Shown here in pieces: positions 8,145-15,891 of a stretch of 64,000 bases of DNA. This stretch comes from an uncultured delta proteobacterium. Its GTDB lineage: Bacteria; Desulfobacterota; Syntrophia; Syntrophales; UBA8958. Position 1 is the first letter of the stretch; each line of letters starts with the position of its first letter. The stretch lies in contig CAISJV010000052.1 of NCBI GenBank assembly GCA_903885795.1, positions 99,534-163,533 on the forward strand, read 5' to 3'. The notes under the pieces are model-generated. The model was not told the DNA's origin. It ran no database searches and saw nothing but the letters and a program-made list of their open reading frames with translations. The position numbers and the translations under genes were made by a program.

Positions 8145-9316
8145 AGACTGTGGAAGGTTGGAGTTCATTCGCCATTGAACAATGTTGTGATATCCTCGAT
8201 AGCATGCGGGTACCAGTGAATGCTGAAGACAGAAATAAGCGTATTGGTGAAATTCCATACTATGGGGCAAATGGTTTGCAGGGATATATTGATGATTTTA
8301 TCTTTGACGAACCGCTAATACTTGTCGCTGAAGACGGCGGTTGTTTCGACGAGTTTGCTACTCGTCCGATTGCATACCGTGTCAAAGGGAAAAGCTGGGT
8401 TAACAATCACGCACATGTACTCCGTGCGAAAGAAGCGTTCTGCCAGGACGCCATATTTTACAATCTTGAACACAAAGATATTCAGTCCTTTATTGTTGGG
8501 GGAACACGATCCAAACTGAATCAGGTTGCCCTCCGGTCGATAACATTCACTCTTCCTACCTCCAAAACAGAGCAAGCCAAAATCGCCGAGATCCTCTCGA
8601 CAGTGGACCGGGCGATTGAACAGACCGAGGCGTTGATTGCCAAGCAGCAGCGCATCAAGACCGGCCTGATGCAGGACCTCCTCACCGGCGGCATCGACGA
8701 ACACGGCAACCTCCGCTCCGAACAAACCCATCAATTTAAAGACTCCCCCCTGGGCAGGATTCCTGTGGAATGGAAGGCAACTCAAATAATTAAGGCAGCA
8801 TCATTACAAAGAGGGCACGACATTACAGCAGGCGAATTATTAGATGGCCCATATCCCGTTGTCTCATCGAGTGGCATTATCGGCTGGCACCGCGAATACA
8901 CATCTAACGGTCCTAACGTCGTTGTTGGGAGAAAAGGAACCATCGGGAACGTGCATTATCTGCAAGAAAAATTTTGGGCTCACGATACGAGCCTCTATGT
9001 CACAAATTTCTACGGGAACGATGAAAAGTTTTTTTACTATCTGTTTATTCATCTTGACCTTGCACGTTTTGGAACAAAGTCAGGTTCTCCTTCCCTGAAC
9101 CGGAATGATATACACCCTATATGGATAGGCTTACCGATATCAACAGAGCAGAGTCAAATAGCAAATATCCTTACGGAGTGTGACCGCCAAACTAATTCGC
9201 ATTGCTCCAATTTGGCTAAGGTAAAACGTCTGAAGATCGCCCTCATGCAAGACCTGCTCACAGGCAAGAAGCGCGTCACCGACCTGCTGGATGACACGGA
9301 GGCTGTAGTTTTATGA
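8141..9316 (+). CDS. hsdS: Type I restriction-modification specificity subunit HsdS
   Basis: A 391-residue HsdS that determines the DNA sequence bound by the type I complex. Two target recognition domains (about 1-145 and 210-330) are each followed by a conserved helical spacer: EQAKIAEILSTVDRAIEQTE near 150 and a second copy (SQIANILTECDRQTN) near 345. Both end in the signature LMQDLLTG (GLMQDLLTGG and ALMQDLLTGK). This is the usual circularly repeated arrangement for a bipartite recognition site. The half-site sequences cannot be read from the protein. The gene overlaps the HEPN-like gene by 4 bp and is followed 21 bp later by fic. Confidence 0.93.
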   Translation: MKTVEGWSSFAIEQCCDILDSMRVPVNAEDRNKRIGEIPYYGANGLQGYIDDFIFDEPLILVAEDGGCFDEFATRPIAYRVKGKSWVNNHAHVLRAKEAFCQDAIFYNLEHKDIQSFIVGGTRSKLNQVALRSITFTLPTSKTEQAKIAEILSTVDRAIEQTEALIAKQQRIKTGLMQDLLTGGIDEHGNLRSEQTHQFKDSPLGRIPVEWKATQIIKAASLQRGHDITAGELLDGPYPVVSSSGIIGWHREYTSNGPNVVVGRKGTIGNVHYLQEKFWAHDTSLYVTNFYGNDEKFFYYLFIHLDLARFGTKSGSPSLNRNDIHPIWIGLPISTEQSQIANILTECDRQTNSHCSNLAKVKRLKIALMQDLLTGKKRVTDLLDDTEAVVL

Positions 9317-9337
9317 GTGACCCTGGGAGCGTGAAAG

Positions 9338-10360
9338 ATGACTGACCGATACACCCCACCTTACCGCATCACCCCCGCCATTCTGCATAGTATCGAGGAG
9401 ATCGGCGAGGCTTTGGGGAAACTCCGGGCGGGATCTGACAGTGCTGTTGTTCCCGCTCTGCGGCGCGGTAACCGCATCAAAACCGTTCAGGCATCGCTGG
9501 CCATCGAAGGCAACACGCTGAGTATCGAGCAGGTCACGGCGGTGCTTTTCGGCAAACGGGTGTTGGCGCAACCCCATGAAATTCAGGAGGTGCGCAACGC
9601 CTTTGCCGCTTACGAGAAACTCTCAGACTGGACCGCGCATTCTCGAAAGGATCTGCTTGCCGCGCATGGCCTGCTGATGGCCGGGCTGGTTGATGAAACC
9701 GGGCGTCTCCGTTCCGGCGGGGTCGGTATCCAGCGGGGCGGGGAGGTAATCCACATTGCGCCGCCGCCTGGGCGGGTGCCCGCACTCATGGACGATCTAC
9801 TCGCCTGGCTGGAAAATACCGACGAGCATCCCCTTGTCGCCAGTTGTGTCTTCCACTATGAATTCGAGTTCATCCATCCTTTCGAGGATGGCAACGGCAG
9901 GTTGGGACGTCTCTGGCAGACGCTCATCCTAAGCCACTGGCGGCCGATCTTTGGCCTCCTCCCGGTGGAGAGTATCATCCGCGACCGCCAACAGGACTAC
10001 TATGCCGCCCTCGGTCAAGCTGACCATACGGCCGATGCCACCGCATTCATCGAATTTATGCTTGCCGCCATTCTGCGGGCCATTGAAGAGTTAGCCCTCG
10101 CGAGCGATCAAGAAAGCGACTATCAAAGCGACCAAGTAATGCGGCTAATCCGCGCCCTGCGGAAATCGCAACGCAGCGCATCCGACCTCATGACCGAACT
10201 GGGGCTCTCCCACCGGCCCACGTTCCGCAAAAACTATCTCCACCCGGCACTGGAGGCGGGGCTGATCGAGATGACCCAACCCGACACGCCCCGCACCCGC
10301 AACCAGAAATACCTGCTGACAGCGTTGGGTATGCAACGGTTGAACAGAGAGGACGTCTGA
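9338..10360 (+). CDS. fic: Fic family protein within type I RM operon
   Basis: A 340-residue Fic protein. It has a complete catalytic motif, HPFEDGNGRLGR, at about residues 180-191, with the His and Arg needed for AMP transfer. An N-terminal inhibitory helix, SLAIEGN, at about residues 52-58 fits (S/T)xxxE(G/N); this predicts a self-inhibited class II enzyme. The C-terminus is a winged helix (FRKNYLHPALEAGLIEMT) like that of the DUF4062 protein upstream. The linker is a repeated SDQE-SDYQ-SDQV. The gene lies between hsdS and hsdR and its stop overlaps the hsdR ATG, so it is made with the restriction complex. The target protein is unknown. Confidence 0.92.
   Translation: MTDRYTPPYRITPAILHSIEEIGEALGKLRAGSDSAVVPALRRGNRIKTVQASLAIEGNTLSIEQVTAVLFGKRVLAQPHEIQEVRNAFAAYEKLSDWTAHSRKDLLAAHGLLMAGLVDETGRLRSGGVGIQRGGEVIHIAPPPGRVPALMDDLLAWLENTDEHPLVASCVFHYEFEFIHPFEDGNGRLGRLWQTLILSHWRPIFGLLPVESIIRDRQQDYYAALGQADHTADATAFIEFMLAAILRAIEELALASDQESDYQSDQVMRLIRALRKSQRSASDLMTELGLSHRPTFRKNYLHPALEAGLIEMTQPDTPRTRNQKYLLTALGMQRLNREDV
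10104..10139 (+). repeat. 12-bp degenerate tandem repeat in fic linker
   Basis: Three units beginning GCGATCAAGAAA, GCGACTATCAAA and GCGACCAAGTAA encode SDQE, SDYQ and SDQV just before the winged helix. Unlike the 11-bp repeat at 7296, the period keeps the reading frame, so copy changes would only alter linker length. Confidence 0.75.
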
Positions 10361-13300
10361 TGATCCAGGACAAAACGCCCCACTACATCAAGCTCGACGA
10401 ACGCAACCATGTCGAGAAACCCCTCCTTGATCAGCTCGATGGGCTTGGCTGGGAAATCATCGATCTCGACGGCAAGCAGCACCCCGGCGACAGCTACCGC
10501 CAGAGCTTTACCGAGGTGGTGATGCTGAAGGTGTTGCGGGAGCAACTCAAGGTCATCAACGACTGGCTGGAAGACGATCAGGTGGAGGAGGTGGTCAAAC
10601 AACTCACTGCAGGTTTTCCGGGGAACGATCTGATTAAAAACAATCGCCATGTCTTCACCCTGCTTCTGGAAAGCACCAGCGTTAGCGAGAACCGCCGGAC
10701 TGGCGAGAAGAGCCCGACGGTTTGCTTTGTGGACTTCACCCACCGGGACAACAACCGTTTTATCGCCGTCTGCCAGCTCAAGGTGCGCATTCTGGGCACT
10801 GAGCACCACATGGTCCCGGACATCGTCCTGTTTCTGAACGGCCTGCCGGTGGGGGTGATCGAGTGCAAGTCGCCCAAGGTCAAAGACGCCATCCCCGAGG
10901 CCATCGACCAGATGCTGCGTTACAGCGAACAGCGCGGCGCCAAAGGCGAAGGCAGCGCCCCGCTTTTTTATTACAACCAGATCGTGATTGCCACCTGCCG
11001 GAATGAGGCCAAGTTCGGCACCATCACGACGCATGGCGAGAAACACTTCTACCGCTGGGCTGATCCCTATCCCCGCACGGTGGACGACCTCCCCCACGGC
11101 GGCAGCGGCCCCAACGATCAGCAGCGCCTGGTCGCCGGGATGCTCGACCGCGACAACCTGCTTGATCTTACCCGCACCTTCACCCTCTTTTCGACCAACG
11201 ACAAGGGCGAAACCATCAAGATCGTGGGGCGCTACCAGCAGTTCCGCGCCGTCAAACTGGCGGTAAAGCGCCTGCTGACGGGGCAAAGCCCGCGCGAGCG
11301 CAGCGGCATCATCTGGCACACCCAGGGCTCCGGAAAATCGCTGACCATGATGTTCATGGTGCGGGAGATGTATCGCCACGCCCGGCTCTCCCACTGGAAG
11401 GTGATCTTTGTGACCGATCGCACCCAACTGGAAGGCCAGTTGACTGAGACCAGCCGCAGCATCGGCTTTACGGTCAAGGTGGCCGACAGCATCAAGAAGC
11501 TCAAGGAACTGCTGCGCTCGGACTCGTCGGATCTAATCATGGCGATGATCCATAAGTTCCGTGAAGCCGACCTTACCGAGACCTTTCCGGAGTTGAATGC
11601 CGGCCCGAACATTCTGGTGATGACCGATGAGGCCCACCGCTCCCAATACGCCATGCTCGGGGCCAACCTCGACCGGGGCATCCCCAACGCCGCCCGCATC
11701 GGCTACACCGGCACGCCCATCGACAAGACGGAGCGGGTTTTCGGTGACTACATCGATAAATACACCATGCGCCAGTCCATCGATGACGGCGTGACGCTGG
11801 AGATTGTTTACGAAGGCCGCACCCACAACGCCGAAGTGGCCGATCAGACCGGCATGGACAGAGCCTTCGCCGATGTCTTCAGCGACTACAACCTCCAGGA
11901 ACGTATGGCAATTCTCGGTTACGGTTCCAGAGACGCCTATTTGGAAGCCGAGCCCACCATCGCGGCCAAAGCCAAAGACATGGTGGCCCACTACCTGACC
12001 CATGTCTTCCCCAACGGCTACAAGGCGCAAGTAGTGGCCACTTCCCGCGAGGCGGCGGTGCGTTACAAAAAGCATATCGACGCTGCCCTGGCGACTGCCC
12101 TTGCCGATCTTAAACAGGCCAACCCGCGGAGGTTAGACCTCGACCAACTGAGTAAGCTGAAGTCGGATGTCATCATCTCCGGCAGTCACAATGACCTGCC
12201 TCACCTCAAGGCCTGCTCGGACAGTTCCCGGCACGAGGCGAGCATTAGAAGCTTCAAGATGGCCTTCGGGAGTGAAGAGGAAGGCGTCGCCGGCGATATG
12301 GGCATCCTGATCGTGAACAATATGCTTATTACCGGCTTTGATGCCCCGGTGGAGCAGGTGATGTATCTGGACAAGGTGATTGTGGCCCACAATCTCCTTC
12401 AGGCCATCGCCCGGGTGAATCGTGTGGCCGGAGAGTCCAAGGACAAGGGCTTCGTGGTGGATTATGTGGGCATCGGCCACCACCTGAAGAATGCCATCGA
12501 CACCTACGACGAGCGGGAACAGAAGGAAGTGCTCGACACCTTGAGTTTCCCCGAGGAGGAACTTCGTGAGCTCCGGGCCAGCCACGCCGCCGTCATGGAT
12601 CTGCTTAAAAAACACGGCCTGACGGACCTGACCGATCACGATGCGTTCTTCGATCTATTCTATGATGAAGATCTGCGTTTCGATTACATGCTGGCATTCA
12701 AACAACTTACCAAGTGTCTGAATGTGGTCTTTCCCGCCCGGCAGGCCCTCGACTATATGGCCGACTATCAAGCCCTTGCCGGAATCAATGTGATGGCCGC
12801 CAAACACTTCCGCGATGAGCGCCTGAGCATGAAAGGCATCCCGCCCAAGTTGCGGGGCATTACCGATGCTTATTTGGAGTCAAAAGGGATCGATGTGAAG
12901 ATCGAGCCGATCTCCATTCTTGATGCAGATTTTCAGAAGCAGGTAGGCCATCGGAGCCGCACCAAGACCAAGGCGGCGGAGGTGGAGCACGCCATCCGCC
13001 ACCACCTCGATGTCGAGCTGGACGACGATCCCGATTTGCAAGCCTCCTTTGCGGAGGCGCTGGCGGCGATTTTCAAGGATTTCCGCGACAACTGGAGCAA
13101 GATTTACGAAGAACTTGAGAGGCTGCGAACTCGCATTATCAATGTCGGCAAGGAACCGACCTATGGGTTGCACCGCAAGAAGCAGATGCCCTTGTTCCGT
13201 ATGTTCAAGCGGGAAATCTTCGGGGAAATATTTGAGCAAGGCGGCTTTCAACTGCCCGAAGGGGCGCCCGGGATAGGGGAAAAGATGAATTCGGAAGATA

Positions 13301-13542
13301 AAATCAGCCGCCTGGTTGATTTGACGCAGCAGTCCTTCCTCGTGGTGGAGCGGGAATTGAAACTCACGGGCTTTTGGGAGAGCATCCCCGCCCGCAATAA
13401 GCTCAGGGCGGATCTTCAGAATGTCCTGCTGGCGCCGGAATTCGCCAAGCTTCCCGGTGTTGTGAAGAATCGAGCTCATATTATCAGCCGGGTTATGGAA
13501 TTCGCCGAAAATAAAAACGATGTCATTCTTTACGCGGAGTAA
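10360..13542 (+). CDS. hsdR: Type I restriction enzyme endonuclease/translocase subunit HsdR
   Basis: A 1060-residue motor and nuclease subunit. An N-terminal PD-(D/E)xK nuclease is seen in VPDIVLFLNGLPVGVIECKS (about 149-168). The superfamily 2 translocase follows with Walker A QGSGKS near 322, DEAHRSQ near 421, GYTGTP near 447 and the arginine-finger segment QAIARVNRV near 683. The helical C-terminus binds HsdM. It cleaves unmethylated DNA at a distance after ATP-driven translocation. The ATG overlaps the fic stop. All active-site motifs appear intact, so the restriction system is predicted to be functional. Confidence 0.95.
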   Translation: MIQDKTPHYIKLDERNHVEKPLLDQLDGLGWEIIDLDGKQHPGDSYRQSFTEVVMLKVLREQLKVINDWLEDDQVEEVVKQLTAGFPGNDLIKNNRHVFTLLLESTSVSENRRTGEKSPTVCFVDFTHRDNNRFIAVCQLKVRILGTEHHMVPDIVLFLNGLPVGVIECKSPKVKDAIPEAIDQMLRYSEQRGAKGEGSAPLFYYNQIVIATCRNEAKFGTITTHGEKHFYRWADPYPRTVDDLPHGGSGPNDQQRLVAGMLDRDNLLDLTRTFTLFSTNDKGETIKIVGRYQQFRAVKLAVKRLLTGQSPRERSGIIWHTQGSGKSLTMMFMVREMYRHARLSHWKVIFVTDRTQLEGQLTETSRSIGFTVKVADSIKKLKELLRSDSSDLIMAMIHKFREADLTETFPELNAGPNILVMTDEAHRSQYAMLGANLDRGIPNAARIGYTGTPIDKTERVFGDYIDKYTMRQSIDDGVTLEIVYEGRTHNAEVADQTGMDRAFADVFSDYNLQERMAILGYGSRDAYLEAEPTIAAKAKDMVAHYLTHVFPNGYKAQVVATSREAAVRYKKHIDAALATALADLKQANPRRLDLDQLSKLKSDVIISGSHNDLPHLKACSDSSRHEASIRSFKMAFGSEEEGVAGDMGILIVNNMLITGFDAPVEQVMYLDKVIVAHNLLQAIARVNRVAGESKDKGFVVDYVGIGHHLKNAIDTYDEREQKEVLDTLSFPEEELRELRASHAAVMDLLKKHGLTDLTDHDAFFDLFYDEDLRFDYMLAFKQLTKCLNVVFPARQALDYMADYQALAGINVMAAKHFRDERLSMKGIPPKLRGITDAYLESKGIDVKIEPISILDADFQKQVGHRSRTKTKAAEVEHAIRHHLDVELDDDPDLQASFAEALAAIFKDFRDNWSKIYEELERLRTRIINVGKEPTYGLHRKKQMPLFRMFKREIFGEIFEQGGFQLPEGAPGIGEKMNSEDKISRLVDLTQQSFLVVERELKLTGFWESIPARNKLRADLQNVLLAPEFAKLPGVVKNRAHIISRVMEFAENKNDVILYAE

Positions 13543-13547
13543 TTGCA

Positions 13548-14231
13548 GTGGTTCTGGAATACACGATTCAGAGATCTGCCAAAAGGCGCAAGCTGACCAT
13601 CACCGTCGAGCGTGATCGCAGCGTCGTAGTGCACGCGCCGGAGGGAATATCTGACGAAAAGATCCGGCAGGTGGTGGATTCAAAACGCCAATGGATTTAC
13701 GAGAAGACTGGCCACCCTCAAAAATACCGGAACCTTCCCCATCCACCGGGGAAAGAACTGGTGAGCGGCGAATCGGCCCTCTATCTAGGGCGGCAATACC
13801 GCATCGAAGTGGTAAATTCAGGCGTGGCCGCAGTCCATTTCGCCCAGCGCTTTTTCATTCCGGAAACACAGGAGGTGAAACGGACGGAGGTGTTGCGTGA
13901 ATGGTATGTCGGCAAGGCCAAAGAAAAGATCGTTCCACGGGTGAAGGGTCACGCCCGCGAACTCGGCGTCTCTGTTGCCGGGATCAGGATCGTGGACAAT
14001 CGGTACCGCTGGGGTTCCTGCACCATGAAGAACAATGTCAATTTCAACTGGCGGCTAATTAAGGCGCCCATGTTCGTCATCGACTACGTCATCATCCACG
14101 AACTCGCTCACCTCATCGAGTCCAACCACACGTCCAGGTTCTGGAACATCGTCCGCGCACAAGCCCCGACGATGGAAAAAGCAAAGGCTTGGTTGAAGGA
14201 GAATGGGCAGTTACTTGAACAAGAGATATAG
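13548..14231 (+). CDS. YgjP-like zinc metallopeptidase (DUF45), RM-associated
   Basis: A 227-residue protein of the YgjP/DUF45 (M48-like) family. YRWGSCTMKNNVNFNWRL precedes the zinc-binding HELAHLIESNH (about 184-194), with the downstream FWNIVRAQAP typical of the family. The start is GTG at 13548 with GGAG 8 nt upstream; only 5 bp separate it from hsdR, so it is the last gene of the hsd operon. This family is very often found directly behind hsdR, but its substrate in that setting is not established. Inferred cytoplasmic, since no signal peptide is visible. Confidence 0.88.
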   Translation: MVLEYTIQRSAKRRKLTITVERDRSVVVHAPEGISDEKIRQVVDSKRQWIYEKTGHPQKYRNLPHPPGKELVSGESALYLGRQYRIEVVNSGVAAVHFAQRFFIPETQEVKRTEVLREWYVGKAKEKIVPRVKGHARELGVSVAGIRIVDNRYRWGSCTMKNNVNFNWRLIKAPMFVIDYVIIHELAHLIESNHTSRFWNIVRAQAPTMEKAKAWLKENGQLLEQEI

Positions 14232-14535
14232 GCACATTAGCGATGTATCATGATGTGACCGGAGACCATGCCAACGGTTAGAGGTATGCCTCCAAAACGT
14301 ACAAAGAGACCCATTCTTCCTCGTCGGAATGACGGTTCCCGGAATAAGATAATTAGTTGATATAAAAGAATATTCGGCAACGGTTATTTCGCTGTGCCGT
14401 ATGAAATAACAAAAATAGTGAAAATATCATTAGACTATAATTTAGTTAATACCTTTAAATAAAGTTATAAACTCTGTTTTCTCACAAATTCTCTCACGAT
14501 CTTGATCTACAATATTTGACTTTATATTCAAGAAG
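14232..14535. other. AT-rich intergenic region after hsd operon
   Basis: No gene is supported here. The only structure noted is GTTATTTC (14383-14390) pairing with GAAATAAC (14403-14410) around a 12-nt loop, a weak hairpin without a T-run. The region becomes strongly AT-rich toward the next gene and probably holds its promoter. Confidence 0.5.
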
Positions 14536-15831
14536 TTGTATTGCACATATGTGGAATTGCTTTATAAAGCCGTCAATCCCTGGTGGCAGGGAAAGGGATT
14601 CGCGACCGGCATCAAGCGGGAACAGTATCTGGGGGATATTAAGGACCGGCTGGGGCGGGATGAGATCGAGGTCTTCAATGGCGGCCGGGGCGTCGGCAAG
14701 ACGACGATCCTCAAGCAGATCATCAAACACCTGCTGAACACCGGTCGACCCGCCGCATCGATCCTCTATCTGCCCATGCATTATCCCGCCCTGATGGGTC
14801 GTTCCCTGCCCGGGCATCTCTATGAAGTACGGAGGCTGATCTTTCCCAACCGGGACCGGTTGCATTATCTCTTCATTGATGAGATCGAGTCCCCCTCCGT
14901 ATTTGATAGCGATATCAGGGCCATCCAGCGAACAGGACTTTTCAAGATCATCGCCGCGGCCACGACGTTGCCCCCTCACCCACGGCGGGGGAGGCGTACC
15001 ACCAGCCGGAGGGAAACAATCGTATATCCTCTGAATCTAAAGGAGTTCATAACCTTTCGCGGTCATGATGTCACGGCTTGGGCGCCGGAGCAACTCCTCG
15101 AACTGACCGAGGATTATCTCCTGAGCGGTGGTTATCCGGCCCACGTCCTCAACCCCGCCGGGGAAGAACTGGAGGAGATAGCAGCCACCGCCGCGGCCCG
15201 GGATACGGGTCACGGCAACATCTGCGGTTTGAGAAAGGCTTATCTACTGCCGGACCTCCTCCAGCGTCTTGCCCACAGCGTCGGTTCACCCACAACCTAT
15301 CGTCTATTGGCCGGAAAACTGCATCTGTCTGCCGATTCCGTCAAGGATTATCTCGGTTATCTTGAAGAAGCCTGGCTGGTGAAATCCCTGGAGCGCTGGA
15401 GCGCCGACGGTCAGGAAAGGAAGTTGGCGCCGAAGAAATTCTATCTTGGGGATAACGGTCTCCGGACCATCCTGAGCGGGGACATGGCAATGCCCGCCCG
15501 GGCGGAAAACGCCGTTTTCCTGGAGCTGCGGCGCCACGGTATTGCCTGCGGCTATGATGGCCAGATGGAAGGCGGGGTGGATTTCGTCCTGGGCCCCCGG
15601 TCCCGGCCGGTCCCCATCGACGTCCGCTACGATACGGTGCCCCTCGGGGAGGAACGGCACGATGACGGTGTCCGGTCGTTTATCCGCCGTCATCCCCGCA
15701 CCCGCAAGGCCGTCGTGATCACCAAAAACATAGAAGGTTTTTATAAAATCGAGGAAGCGGCTGTGCAGGTTATTCCACTTTGGAAGGCCCTGCTTGACGG
15801 AAAGCTTGCCAAGATCGTCCTGAACGGCTAA
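14536..15831 (+). CDS. AAA_14/DUF4143 family ATPase
   Basis: About 430 residues. An N-terminal AAA ATPase has Walker A GGRGVGKTTIL (about 49-59) and Walker B LFIDEIE (about 112-118). YPLNLKEFITFRG is the conserved segment after the ATPase core. A C-terminal DUF4143 domain follows, with a small winged-helix region (LSADSVKDYLGYLEEAWLVK) and a nuclease-like fold (GGVDFVLG...IDVRY). Start uncertain: TTG 14536, GTG 14551 or a later TTG. The usual sensor motif TGSS is replaced by AAATT, so ATPase switching may be altered. Function is unknown for most members; they cluster in mobile or defence regions, which fits the restriction operon upstream. Confidence 0.85.
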   Translation: MYCTYVELLYKAVNPWWQGKGFATGIKREQYLGDIKDRLGRDEIEVFNGGRGVGKTTILKQIIKHLLNTGRPAASILYLPMHYPALMGRSLPGHLYEVRRLIFPNRDRLHYLFIDEIESPSVFDSDIRAIQRTGLFKIIAAATTLPPHPRRGRRTTSRRETIVYPLNLKEFITFRGHDVTAWAPEQLLELTEDYLLSGGYPAHVLNPAGEELEEIAATAAARDTGHGNICGLRKAYLLPDLLQRLAHSVGSPTTYRLLAGKLHLSADSVKDYLGYLEEAWLVKSLERWSADGQERKLAPKKFYLGDNGLRTILSGDMAMPARAENAVFLELRRHGIACGYDGQMEGGVDFVLGPRSRPVPIDVRYDTVPLGEERHDDGVRSFIRRHPRTRKAVVITKNIEGFYKIEEAAVQVIPLWKALLDGKLAKIVLNG

Positions 15832-15891
15832 AGAGAATCCCTGATTGAAGAAAGACACTATCTGCCGCCAAATTAAGCATTAAGGATTGCC

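Noticed and set aside
10234..11427. 397-codon minus-strand frame over fic and hsdR
   Set aside because: Shadow of two genes with intact catalytic motifs; translation shows no domain.
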